From CAZOHN01 sp964579325 (GTDB lineage: Bacteria > Pseudomonadota > Alphaproteobacteria > Rhodobacterales > Rhodobacteraceae): a stretch of 13,943 nucleotides of DNA. The stretch covers positions 1-13,943 of the forward strand of contig CAZOHN010000089.1 in NCBI GenBank assembly GCA_964579325.1. Direction: 5' to 3'. The notes under the pieces were generated by a model. It had not been told where the DNA came from. It saw only the letters and a program-made list of their open reading frames with translations, and searched no databases. Of this stretch, positions 1-7,634 are shown one piece after another. Position numbers and translations under genes: made by a program. The stretch's first letter is position 1; each line of letters begins with the position of its first letter.

Positions 1-1
1 G

Positions 2-2411
2 GCGGGCGGGCGGGTGACGATCATCTCGTCCGACAAGGACCTGATGCAGCTTGTGGGCGGCGGCATCGAGATGTTCGACGCAATGAAGTCGAAACGGATC
101 GGCATCGACGAGGTCGAGGAGAAATTCGGCGTCAAGCCCGACCGCGTGGTCGACGTGCAGGCGCTGGCCGGCGACAGCGTCGACAACGTGCCCGGTGCGC
201 CCGGCATCGGTGTCAAGACGGCGGCGCTCCTCATCAACGAGTTCGGCGACCTCGAGACGCTTCTGGAGCGCGCGGGCGAGATCAAGCAGGACAAGCGCCG
301 CCAGACGCTGATCGACAATGCCGACCAGATCCGGCTCTCGAAGCGCCTCGTCCAGCTCGATTGCGACATGCCCCTCGACGTGGCGCTCGACACGCTGGAA
401 GTCCGCGTGCCCGACCCTGACGTGTTGATGGCGTTCCTCGGGGCGATGGAGTTCCGCACCCTCACCAAGCGCATCGCCGACCGCCTTGGCGTGGCGCAGC
501 CCGCGATCCCCGACACCACGCCCGAAGGCGCCAACCCGGTCACCGAGGCCGCCCCCGTGCCCTTCGACACCGCCGCCTATGTGACCATCCGCGACGCCGC
601 GACGCTGCGCGAGTGGATCGCGCAGATCGTCGAACGCGGCTGGGTGGCGGTCGACACCGAGACCACCGGCCTCGACGAGATGGTGGCCGACCTCGTGGGC
701 ATCTCGCTCTGCGTCGAGGCCGGGCGCGCGGCCTACATCCCCGTGGGCCACACCACCGGCGCGGGCGACCTCTTCGGGGCTTCCGCCCGGGCCGAGGGCC
801 AGATGGACAAGGCCGAGGCGCTGGCGCTGCTGAAACCCGTGCTGGAAGACGACGCGATCCTGAAGATCGGCCAGAACATCAAGTACGACGCCAAGATCTT
901 CGCCCGCAACGGCATCACCGTCGCCCCCATCGNNNNNNNNNNACACGATGCTGATGTCCTATGCGCTGAACTCCGGCCTCCACGGCCACGGGATGGACGC
1001 GCTGTCGGAACGCTACCTCTCTCACATCCCGATCCCGATCAAGGAGTTGCTCGGATCGGGCAAGGGCCAGATCACCTTCGACCGCGTGCCCCTCGACAAG
1101 GCCACGCCCTACGCCGCCGAGGATGCCGACGTCACGCTCCGCCTCTGGCAGACGTTCAAGCCGCAACTGCACAAGGCCCGCGTCACCACCGTCTACGAGA
1201 CCCTCGAACGCCCGCTGGTGCCGGTCCTGATCGCGATGGAGATGGCCGGCATCAAGGTCGACCCCGACCACCTGCGGCAGATGTCGAACGCCTTCGCGCA
1301 GAAGATGGTCCAGCTCGAGGAGGAGATCCAGGAGCTTGCGGGCGAGAAGTTCAACGTCGGCTCGCCCAAGCAACTCGGCGAGATCCTGTTCGACAAGATG
1401 AGCCTGCCGGGAGGCGAGAAGGGCAAGACCGGCGCCTACGCCACCCCCGCCGACGTACTGGAGGACCTAGCGGCCGAGGGCCACGACCTGCCCGCGCGGG
1501 TGCTCGACTGGCGGCAGATCCAGAAGCTGAAATCCACCTACACCGACGCGCTCCAGACGCACATCCACCCCGAGACGGGCCGCGTGCACACCTCCTACGT
1601 CCAGTCCGGCGCCAACACCGGGCGCCTCGCCTCGACCGACCCGAACCTTCAGAACATCCCCGTCCGCACCGAGGAAGGCCGCCGCATCCGGCAGGCCTTC
1701 GTCGCGCCCCCGGGCCGCGTCCTCGTCAGCCTCGACTACTCGCAGATCGAGTTGCGCATCCTCGCCCATGTCGCGGGCATCGACGCGCTGAAACAGGCGT
1801 TCCGCGAGGGGGTCGACATCCACGCGCTCACCGCCAGCCAGATGTTCAACGTGCCGCTTGCGGAGATGACGCCGGAAATCCGCCGCCGTGCCAAGGCGAT
1901 CAACTTCGGGGTGATCTACGGCATCTCCGGCTTCGGCCTTGCCCGGAACCTGCGCATCCCCCGGGCCGAGGCGCAGGCCTTCATCGACACCTATTTCGAG
2001 CGCTTCCCCGGCATCCGCGCCTACATGGACGCAACCGTGGCCTTCGCGAAGGAGCACGGCCACGTCGAGACGCTGTTCGGCCGCAAGATCCATACCCCCG
2101 ACATCAACCAGAAAGGTCCCGGCGCCGGCTTCGCCAGGCGTGCCGCGATCAACGCGCCGATCCAGGGGGCCGCCGCCGACGTGATCCGCCGCGCGATGAT
2201 CCGCATGCCGAAGGCGATCGCGGGGCTCCCTGCGACGATGCTCCTGCAGGTCCACGACGAGCTTCTGTTCGAAGTCGACGAGGGCGCGGTGGACGAGGTG
2301 GTGGCGCGGGTCCGCGAGGTGATGGAGGGCGCGGCGGAACCGGCGGTGAAACTCGCCGTGCCGCTGACGGTGGATGCCGGCACGGGGGCGAACTGGGCGG
2401 AGGCGCATTGA
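2..2411 (+). CDS. polA: DNA polymerase I (5' end missing, internal gap)
   Basis: Replication and repair polymerase that removes Okazaki RNA primers and fills gaps. The window opens inside the 5'-nuclease domain (SSDKDLMQL, then GDSVDNVPG and the helix-hairpin segment GAPGIGVKTAALL). A 3'-5' exonuclease domain follows and looks active: ExoI DTET near 655-666, ExoII NIKYD near 878-892, and ExoIII YAAEDAD near 1110-1130. The polymerase domain has motif A (SLDYSQIELR, about 1729-1758), the O-helix (RRRAKAINFGVIYG, about 1881-1922, with the Phe that excludes ddNTPs) and motif C (LLQVHDELLFEV, about 2239-2274). A run of 10 Ns at 933-942 splits the gene into two frames. Since every family motif is present on both sides, I read this as an assembly gap and not a real frameshift. 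Roughly 100 or more N-terminal residues lie before the window. The TGA stop overlaps the ATG of the next gene. Confidence 0.96.
933..942. other. Assembly gap (10 N) inside polA
   Basis: Ten Ns interrupt the exonuclease domain. The left side ends in the frame that reads VAPI followed by a lone g. The right side resumes as ac-acg-atg (D/T-M-L-M-S-Y-A-L). To keep one reading frame the true number of missing bases must be a multiple of three, so ten is a placeholder. Homologues usually read P-x-DDTML here, so about three bases (one Asp codon) are probably missing. Confidence 0.9.
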
Positions 2412-2833
2412 TGAACCTTGCGGCCTTTCTCGCAGCGCCGCTTCTCGTGCAGGCCCATGCGCTTGCCGCGCTCGCGGCGCTTGGCCTTGGCGTGGTGCAA
2501 CTGGTCGGCCCGAAGGGCACGATCCCGCATCGCGTCATCGGCTGGGCCTGGGTCCTCCTGATGGCGTCGGTCGCCCTGTCGTCCTTCGTGTTCGTCTGGG
2601 GGTGTGGATTCACCGGCCTCGGGCCGATCCATGTCCTGTCCGTGGTGACCCTGTTCACCCTCGTGGGCCTCGTGCGCGCGGCCCGGCGGGGCGAGGTACG
2701 CGCGCATCGGTCGGGGGTACTCTGGCTCTTCTTCGCGGCGCTGATCGGCGCGGGGGCCTTCACGCTGCTGCCCGGCCGGCTCATGCACGACGTGGCGTTC
2801 GGAACGTCGGCGGTGTCCTATGCCTGCACTTGA
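2411..2833 (+). CDS. DUF2306-type integral membrane protein
   Basis: A 140-residue protein with about four hydrophobic segments (near residues 12-34, 44-64, 71-90 and 104-122). Histidines sit at or near the helix ends: LVQAH, IPHRVIGW, GPIHVLS, RAHRSG and LMHD. This pattern fits the DUF2306 family of small membrane proteins, whose function is unknown; the spaced histidines could suggest metal or heme contact, but that is only a guess. The ATG overlaps the polA stop (TGATG) and has a good GGAGG ribosome site at 2399-2403, which implies translational coupling. It shares a frame with the first half of polA only because the N run shifts polA, so the apparent long joint frame is not a fusion. It ends 14 bases inside the next gene. 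Confidence 0.8.
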   Translation: MNLAAFLAAPLLVQAHALAALAALGLGVVQLVGPKGTIPHRVIGWAWVLLMASVALSSFVFVWGCGFTGLGPIHVLSVVTLFTLVGLVRAARRGEVRAHRSGVLWLFFAALIGAGAFTLLPGRLMHDVAFGTSAVSYACT

Positions 2834-3197
2834 GCCGCCGATCGCCGACTGGGCCGAACTCAAGGCCCTCGCCCTGTCCCTGAACCTCCCCGAGGTCACC
2901 GAGGACGCGCCCTGGGGAAATCCCTGCCTCAAGGCGCATGGGCGGATGTGGGCCTGGTGGTCGCCCTACGAGGATGCCGCCGTCTTTCCCGCCTCCTTCG
3001 ACGAGCGCGAGATGCTCATGGCGGCCGACCCCGAGACGTTCACGCTCCATCCGCATTACCTCAAGCACCCCTATGTCCTCGTCCGGGCGGGCCGGATCGA
3101 CCCCGGCTGGGCGCGGGCGCGGCTGATCGCGCAGTGGCGCAAGGCCGCGCCGAAGCGGTGGCTGAAGGACTGGGACGCCGCGCAGGGGGGCGGCTGA
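2820..3197 (+). CDS. MmcQ/YjbR family protein
   Basis: A 125-residue protein with the family signature EDAPWGNPCLKAHGRMWAWW, followed by the PHYLKHPYVLV segment and the C-terminal RARLIAQWRKAAPKRW. Members have a CyaY-like fold and are often annotated as DNA-binding, but the cellular role is not settled. The length is normal for the family (about 110-130). The ATG lies 14 bases inside the DUF2306 gene with no strong ribosome site of its own, so translation is probably coupled to the upstream gene. It is the last gene of the polA unit and faces a gene on the opposite strand. Confidence 0.85.
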   Translation: MPALEPPIADWAELKALALSLNLPEVTEDAPWGNPCLKAHGRMWAWWSPYEDAAVFPASFDEREMLMAADPETFTLHPHYLKHPYVLVRAGRIDPGWARARLIAQWRKAAPKRWLKDWDAAQGGG

Positions 3198-3234
3198 CCC
3201 GCCGAAGGTCGCGCATCAGCCCGACCGTGGCGCC

Positions 3235-3259
3235 TCCCTCCCCCCTCGTGGGGGAGGGA
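3235..3259. terminator. C/G-rich hairpin between convergent genes
   Basis: A perfect 10-bp stem (TCCCTCCCCC at 3235-3244 with GGGGGAGGGA at 3250-3259) and a five-base loop. It lies between the ends of the yjbR-like gene (3197) and the AEC transporter (3295). No T-tract follows on either strand, so it may stop transcription both ways, stabilise the two 3' ends, or be a copy of a dispersed intergenic repeat. Confidence 0.5.
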
Positions 3260-3294
3260 TGGGGTGGGGGGCCTGACTCGCAGTCGTTGCGTCG

Positions 3295-4230
3295 CTAACC
3301 CGTGACCCAGGCGATCACCGCCGGGACGGTCAGCACCGAGATCGTGGTCGAGACGAGGATCGCGCTTGAGACGCGGCGTGGGGCCACGCCATAGTGCTGG
3401 GCGAGAATGAAGACGTTGCCGGCCACAGGCAGCGCGGCGGCCGAGATCATCACCGTCGCGGCGAAGGGTTCGACCGGGAAGAGGACCAGCGCGGCAAAGG
3501 CCACCGCGCCGGGATGCAGGACGAGCTTGCAGAAGGTCAGCCAGAGCGCGACCTCGATCCTCTCGGCCGACTTCCCCGCCAGCGACGCCCCAATGGCAAA
3601 GAGCGCTCCGGGGGTGGCGGCAGCGCCTAGGAGCCCCAGGAAGTCGTTCGCCACGCGCGGCATCGCCCAGCCGGTCGCCGACCAGATCAGGCCGAGGCCG
3701 ATGGAGACGATCATCGGGTTCCTGGCAAGGCCCATGGCCAGCGTGCCGAACAGCTGCAGCGACAGGCCGCCGCCGCGGCTCAGCGTCATCAGGACGGTGA
3801 TCAGCGACGAGAACACGATCAGGTCCACTGCCAGTACCAGCATCACCGGGCCCGCCGCCGCCTCGCCCATCAGCATCACCAGCATCGGAATGCCGAGGAA
3901 CCCGGTATTGCCGATTGCCGCCACCTGCGCCTCGACCGCGGCTTCCGCCATCGGGCGGCGGCGCAGGGCTGCCACAAGCGAGGCGAGGAGGTAGACCGCG
4001 AGCGTTCCGCAGAGGTAGGCGCTCACGAAGGGCAGGTCGAAGACCTCTGTGACCGAAAGGTTCGCCGCGAATCGGAACAGCATCGCCGAGAGCGCGAAGT
4101 AGAAGACGAATTTGGTGAGCCAGGCCGTCGCCTCGGGCGGAAAGAACCCCGTCCGCCCGGCGCCGTAGCCGACCGCGATGAGCGCGAAGAAGGGCAGGGT
4201 CTGGAGCAGGACAGCCAGCATGTCAGGCAC
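3295..4230 (-). CDS. AEC family transporter
   Basis: A 311-residue inner-membrane protein of the auxin efflux carrier family (Mem_trans), with about ten hydrophobic segments in two halves. The typical helix-breaking motifs are GNTGFLGIP in the first half and ALPVAGNVFILAQHYG near the C-terminus. Bacterial members export small organic acids such as malate or malonate, or amino-acid-like compounds; the substrate cannot be told from sequence. The GTG at 4230 is chosen because a GGGGTG run lies about ten bases upstream and an in-frame TAA directly precedes it. An ATG at 4221, three codons in, is the alternative. It diverges from the polysaccharide export gene across about 170 bases and converges with the polA unit. 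Confidence 0.88.
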   Translation of the reverse strand: MPDMLAVLLQTLPFFALIAVGYGAGRTGFFPPEATAWLTKFVFYFALSAMLFRFAANLSVTEVFDLPFVSAYLCGTLAVYLLASLVAALRRRPMAEAAVEAQVAAIGNTGFLGIPMLVMLMGEAAAGPVMLVLAVDLIVFSSLITVLMTLSRGGGLSLQLFGTLAMGLARNPMIVSIGLGLIWSATGWAMPRVANDFLGLLGAAATPGALFAIGASLAGKSAERIEVALWLTFCKLVLHPGAVAFAALVLFPVEPFAATVMISAAALPVAGNVFILAQHYGVAPRRVSSAILVSTTISVLTVPAVIAWVTG

Positions 4231-4400
4231 TTAACATGCACCCCGGGGCGCTGCCAGCCGCCGCGCCGACCCGTGGCTTCCGGGCCGCAGGTTGGCCGCC
4301 AGTGTCGCGGCACGAATTGACTTGGGGGCAGGCCGGTGTCTCCTGTATCGACAGAAAAGGCGGCCGGCCCGAACCGGCGGCGGGACGTTCCGAGGCAGGA

Positions 4401-5522
4401 ATGATGCGATACGCAAAAGCAGGCGCGGTCTTCGCGGCAACGGCCATTCTGGCCGGTTGTGCCTCGTTCCCGCGCAGCGCGGCCCTCCAGTCCGAGGTGC
4501 TCCGCAACGCCGACAACACCGACCCGGAGGCCGCTTTCGCCGTCTACCCCGTCACGCGGGACTTCCTTCCCGTGGCCGCTGCATGGCCCACCGCCGGCGC
4601 CCAGCCCGCGCAGAACTGGATTTCCCGCCAGGGCGGGCCTTCGGGGCGCGTGATCCTATCGGGCGACACCGTGAATATCGCCATCTGGGACGCCGACCCG
4701 AACTCGCTCCTGAAGGGCGGCGAGGAGCCGTCGGTGCGCCTCGTGCCGATGACCGTCTCGACCCAGGGGACCGTGTTCGTGCCCTACGTCGGTGCGATCA
4801 CCGTGGGCGGCATGACCGACCAGCAGGCCCGCGAGGCGGTGCAGGAGGCGATGAAGTCGATCTCCGAATCGGCGCAGGTGCAACTCCAGTCCCAGGCCGG
4901 CCCGCGGCACTCCTTCAACCTCGTCAGCGGCGTCAACAGCCCCGGCCAGTATCCTCTCGTCGAACGCGACATGTCGGTGCTCTCGGCCATCGCGCTGGGT
5001 GGCGGCGTGGCCGCGTCCTTCGAGAACCCCCAGCTTCGCCTCGTGCGCGGGGCGCATTCCTACACGATCCCGGTCGCGCGCCTCTTCGCCTCGCCCGAGC
5101 TTGATGCGACGCTGCGCGCGGGCGACCGGCTGATCGTCGAGGAGGAGAAGCGCCATTTCCTCGCGCTCGGTGCCAGCGGGCGTCAGGAGACGGTGATCTT
5201 CCCCAAGGACCACGTCACCGCGCTCGATGCGCTCACGCTGATCGGCGGCCTGTCCGACCGCACCGCCGACCCGCGCGGCATCCTGATCCTGCGCGAATAC
5301 CCCGCCGAGGCCATTCGCTACGACGGGCAGGCCGGCCCGGAAAAGGACCGCGTGATCTTCACCATCGACCTGACCACCGCCGATGGCCTGTTCAGCGCGG
5401 GTAACTTCGCCATCGCCTCGGGCGATCTCGTGCTTGCGACAGAATCGCCTGTAGGATCCGCCCGGGTCGCGCTCGGGCTGATCGGGACGGTCGTGGGCAT
5501 CGGCAACGCGGTCGACCGGTAG
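4401..5522 (+). CDS. Wza-type polysaccharide export lipoprotein
   Basis: Outer-membrane exporter protein of the Poly_export/SLBB family. The start MMRYAKAG leads into a lipoprotein signal with lipobox LAGC (Cys20), preceded by GAGG and AGGA ribosome sites at 4392-4400. The ATG at 4404 is equally possible. A Poly_export domain lies at about residues 82-165 (SGDTVNIAIWD, then GTVFVPYVGAITVGGMT), followed by two SLBB-like beta-grasp repeats (about 170-250 and 260-345, the first with SGVNSPGQYPL). A C-terminal hydrophobic helix (RVALGLIGTVVGIG) could span the outer membrane as in Wza. At 373 residues it has normal length. The frame stays open upstream to 4236, but that part lacks a signal peptide and is not counted. 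No Wzc kinase, glycosyltransferase or flippase gene is adjacent, so it is an orphan exporter within this window. Confidence 0.9.
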   Translation: MMRYAKAGAVFAATAILAGCASFPRSAALQSEVLRNADNTDPEAAFAVYPVTRDFLPVAAAWPTAGAQPAQNWISRQGGPSGRVILSGDTVNIAIWDADPNSLLKGGEEPSVRLVPMTVSTQGTVFVPYVGAITVGGMTDQQAREAVQEAMKSISESAQVQLQSQAGPRHSFNLVSGVNSPGQYPLVERDMSVLSAIALGGGVAASFENPQLRLVRGAHSYTIPVARLFASPELDATLRAGDRLIVEEEKRHFLALGASGRQETVIFPKDHVTALDALTLIGGLSDRTADPRGILILREYPAEAIRYDGQAGPEKDRVIFTIDLTTADGLFSAGNFAIASGDLVLATESPVGSARVALGLIGTVVGIGNAVDR

Positions 5523-5526
5523 GCTT

Positions 5527-6216
5527 TCAGAGCACCGTCAGGATCTCTTCCAGCGGCTTCTTGAGCTTCGCCACCTCCGGCACCGTGGCCCCTTCCGCCG
5601 CGAGCCCCGTGGCCAGGATCATCACCGGCTTTTCATGCTCCGGCCGGCCGCACAGGGCACCGAGGAACTTCATCGGGTTGGGCGTGTGCGTCAGGCACGA
5701 CAGCCCCGCATGGTGCAGCGCCGCGATCAGAAAACCCGTCGCGATGCCCACGCTTTCGGGCACGTAGTAGTTCTTGTAGCGGTGCCCGTCCCTCGTGAGC
5801 CCGTAACGCTGGGCAAACACCACGATCAGCCAGGGCGCGATCTCGAGATGCGGCTTCGACACTCCGGTGCCGATCGGCTCCAGTGCCTTCAGCCACTCGT
5901 CCCCCGCGCCGCCCTCGTAGAAGGCGCGCTCCTCCTCCTCGGCCGCAGCGCGCACCTGCGCCTTCAGGCCCGGATCGCCGATGGCCACGAAGTGCCAGGG
6001 CTGGTGGTTCGCGCCCGAGGGCGCCGAACCGGCCGTGGCGATGGCCGCCTCGATCACCGCGCGGTCCACCGGGTCGGGGGCGAAATCGCGGATCGAATGG
6101 CGCTTGCGCATGGCGTCGTGGAACGCCGTCGCAGCGGCAAGGCTTTCGGCCGCGGGCAGCGCGATCCGGTCGGGCAGGGGCAGGGCGCGGTACTCGACCT
6201 TGTCGCGGAAATACAT
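5527..6216 (-). CDS. IYD-like nitroreductase-fold flavoenzyme
   Basis: A 229-residue FMN-dependent nitroreductase-family protein. FMN-site motifs are RKRHSIRDF (37-45) and APSGANHQPWHF (65-76). It resembles iodotyrosine deiodinase more than ordinary nitroreductases. Compared from memory with vertebrate IYD, the lid region EEEERAFY...GDEWLKAL...K...LEIAP aligns without gaps and keeps the Glu, Tyr and Lys that grip the amino-acid part of the substrate (here Glu96, Tyr100, Lys121). The C-terminus GRPEHEKPVMILATG...ATVPE...KPLEEILTV also matches. Known IYDs reductively remove halogen from halotyrosines using FMN. Whether this one does so is inference; a general nitro or quinone reductase is the alternative. 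The ATG at 6216 has GAGGG just upstream and starts five bases after the mbfA stop, so the two form an operon. Confidence 0.85.
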   Translation of the reverse strand: MYFRDKVEYRALPLPDRIALPAAESLAAATAFHDAMRKRHSIRDFAPDPVDRAVIEAAIATAGSAPSGANHQPWHFVAIGDPGLKAQVRAAAEEEERAFYEGGAGDEWLKALEPIGTGVSKPHLEIAPWLIVVFAQRYGLTRDGHRYKNYYVPESVGIATGFLIAALHHAGLSCLTHTPNPMKFLGALCGRPEHEKPVMILATGLAAEGATVPEVAKLKKPLEEILTVL

Positions 6217-6221
6217 CGCCC

Positions 6222-7199
6222 TCACCCTCCCCCGATCAGCGCCCCCGCCGCGAAGACCAGCGCGCCGCCGAGGACTACCTGAAAGGTCGCCCTGAAGAAA
6301 GGCGTCTCCATGTAGCGCATCTGGATCCAGACGATCGCCCAGAGCTCGACGAAGACGACGATGATGGCGATGGTCGTGGCGGTCCAGAAATCGGTGATGA
6401 GGTAGGGCAGCGCGTGGCCGAGGCCCCCCAGCGTGGTCATCACCCCCGCCGCGATGCCGCGTTTCCACGGCGCGCCTCGCCCCGAGATCACCCCGTCGTC
6501 CGAGGCGACCTCGGTGAAGCCCATCGAGATGCCGGCGCCGATCGAGGCGGCAAGGCCGACGAGGAAGGTGGTCCAGGTGTCCTGCGTGGCGAAGGCCGTG
6601 GCGAAGATCGGCGCGAGGGTGGAGACCGAGCCGTCCATCAGCCCCGCCAGCCCCGGCTGCACCCAGGTCAGCACGAACTGCCGGTGCGCCGAGGCGTCTT
6701 CCTCCTCGCGCGCGCCCGCGCCCAGATGCTCGGCCTCGAGATCTGCCGCCTTGCCCTGGTGCCCGGCTTCGGCTGCGGCGAGGTCGCCCAAGAGCTTGCG
6801 GGTCGCGGCGTCCGAGGTGCTTTGCGCGGCCGTTTCGTAGAACCTGCGCGCGTCGCCTTCCATCTGGGCGGCCTCGCCTCGGATCTGGTCGAGGCTCATG
6901 GTTTCGGACAGCCAGACCGGCTTGCGGGCGTAGAAGCCTGACACATGCTCGCGCCGGATCAGCGGGATCGTCTCGCCGAAGCGGGCACGGTGCAGCTCGA
7001 TCAGGCGGCGGCGGTGGTCGTCCTCTTCGGCGGCCATGCCTTCGAAAACGGCGGCCGAGGCGGGGAAGTCGGCCCGCAGGCGTTCGGCATAGGTGCGGTA
7101 GATACGGGCGTCGTCCTCCTCGGAGGAAATCGCAAGCGCCAGCACCTCGCGTTCGGAGAGGTCGCGGAAGCGGCGGCGGGACGAGACGCCAGGGATCAT
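6222..7199 (-). CDS. mbfA: MbfA-like ferritin/VIT1 iron exporter
   Basis: A 325-residue two-part protein. The N-terminal erythrin (ferritin-like) domain, about residues 10-160, carries two ExxH di-iron motifs (Glu59-His62 and Glu144-His147), with further acidic candidates at Glu28, Glu109 and Glu114. The C-terminal VIT1/CCC1 domain begins at GLMDGSVSTLAPIF (186-199) and has about five membrane segments (near 182-203, 209-229, 248-268, 272-292, 304-324). Er-VIT1 proteins of rhizobia and Agrobacterium (MbfA) export iron and protect against iron and peroxide stress, and are repressed by Irr when iron is scarce. The start MIPGVSS at 7199 follows an AAGGAAAGG ribosome site. The frame is open far upstream, but that stretch lies over the tetR gene and is not coding. 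It is the first gene of a two-gene unit with the IYD-like enzyme. Confidence 0.92.
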   Translation of the reverse strand: MIPGVSSRRRFRDLSEREVLALAISSEEDDARIYRTYAERLRADFPASAAVFEGMAAEEDDHRRRLIELHRARFGETIPLIRREHVSGFYARKPVWLSETMSLDQIRGEAAQMEGDARRFYETAAQSTSDAATRKLLGDLAAAEAGHQGKAADLEAEHLGAGAREEEDASAHRQFVLTWVQPGLAGLMDGSVSTLAPIFATAFATQDTWTTFLVGLAASIGAGISMGFTEVASDDGVISGRGAPWKRGIAAGVMTTLGGLGHALPYLITDFWTATTIAIIVVFVELWAIVWIQMRYMETPFFRATFQVVLGGALVFAAGALIGGG

Positions 7200-7213
7200 G
7201 GGGGAGGCCTTTC

Positions 7214-7230
7214 CTTGGAATGATTCCAGA
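7214..7230. promoter_or_regulatory. Candidate Irr/ICE iron box before mbfA
   Basis: The core TGGAATGATTCCA (7216-7228) is a perfect 13-base palindrome. It fits the rhizobial iron-control element pattern, as I recall it (TTTAGAAnnnTTCTAAA), at ten of fourteen defined positions. It lies 15 bases before the mbfA start codon, where a bound repressor would block transcription. Irr regulates mbfA in several alphaproteobacteria, which makes this reading likely; the mismatches leave some doubt. Confidence 0.55.
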
Positions 7231-7255
7231 TTAGTCCTGTGGGCGGCCGATGCAA
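7228..7255 (-). promoter_or_regulatory. Possible mbfA promoter
   Basis: On the - strand TTGCAT (7255-7250) and TAATCT (7233-7228) are 16 bases apart, a weak sigma70-type pair. The start point would fall within or next to the palindrome at 7216-7228, a sensible arrangement for repression. The assignment rests only on hexamer similarity. Confidence 0.35.
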
Positions 7256-7275
7256 GCGGCAGCAGGACGCAGGGC

Positions 7276-7304
7276 TTGCAAAAGTGAACCGTTCGGTTTA
7301 GATA
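7276..7304 (+). promoter_or_regulatory. Possible promoter for the small ORF and tetR
   Basis: TTGCAA (7276-7281) and TAGATA (7299-7304) are separated by 17 bases. The left palindrome of the operator array fills the spacer and the right one covers the expected start point. An RNA starting near 7310 would have a leader of about 30 bases before the ATG at 7340. Confidence 0.4.
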
Positions 7305-7332
7305 TATCCATACCGAACCGTTCAGTATGGAT
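7281..7332. promoter_or_regulatory. Two-site TetR-type operator array
   Basis: Two copies of GAACCGTTC (7286-7294 and 7315-7323), each the core of a dyad. The right dyad, centred on 7319, runs from 7306 to 7332 with 12 of 13 base pairs matching (arms ATCCATAC and GTATGGAT). The left dyad, centred on 7290, is weaker. The two also mirror each other about GATATATC (7301-7308), giving an imperfect 48-base palindrome (19 of 24 pairs). This is typical of a TetR-family binding region, and a TetR gene lies about 300 bases downstream. A regulator encoded elsewhere could also bind here. Confidence 0.65.
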
Positions 7333-7339
7333 TTTGCAC

Positions 7340-7561
7340 ATGCGCCTGATCTTCCCGGCTCTCGCCCTCTCGTTCGCCATGGCCTTCTCCCCCGGATTCG
7401 TCCTGGCGGGTGTCGGCGGGTTCGATCTGCCCCGCATCCAGTTCCCCGATCTTTCCCCTCGGCCCGCCCCGCAGCCCTCCCCTCAGCCCGCCCCGCCCAC
7501 GCAGGGCTGCGCCGACCCGGCCACCCTGTCCGGCACAGGCTGCGTCCCCGCCGGAGAATGA
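7340..7561 (+). CDS. Small secreted proline-rich protein
   Basis: A 73-residue product that I do not recognise. It begins with a clear signal peptide (MRLIFPALALSFAMAFSPGFVLA). The mature part has a PRIQFPDLS stretch, a run of Pro-Ala, Pro-Ser and Pro-Gln repeats (about residues 40-53), and a short C-terminal loop with two cysteines (GCADPATLSGTGC) that could form a disulfide. The ATG at 7340 lies just after the operator array; the ribosome site is poor (TATGGA, about eight bases upstream). The same frame is open upstream to 7250, but that region is the regulatory sequence. It is read toward tetR, 73 bases away, and may share its transcript. It could be a short periplasmic or envelope protein, or a non-coding leader with a fortuitous frame. 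Confidence 0.5.
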   Translation: MRLIFPALALSFAMAFSPGFVLAGVGGFDLPRIQFPDLSPRPAPQPSPQPAPPTQGCADPATLSGTGCVPAGE

Positions 7562-7634
7562 TGACACGATCCGACCGCTTCCCCGGTTGCTCCCCCCTGC
7601 CCGTCGTGCCTAAATGCCCGGCGGGAGGATCGCC

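Noticed and set aside
1467..2408. 313-residue - strand frame inside polA
   Set aside because: Antisense shadow of the polymerase domain, whose motifs A, B and C are all intact on the + strand.
14..2833. One 939-residue frame joining polA to a membrane protein
   Set aside because: The 10-N gap moves the first half of polA into the frame of the DUF2306 gene. Between 943 and 2411 this frame reads low-complexity Arg/Pro-rich shadow sequence, while the real polymerase lies in another frame.
4317..4349. TTGACT with a downstream TGTATC as promoter of the export gene
   Set aside because: The -35-like hexamer is good, but the only -10-like match lies 21 bases away, too far for sigma70. The short dyad CTGTATCGACAG next to it is weak on its own.
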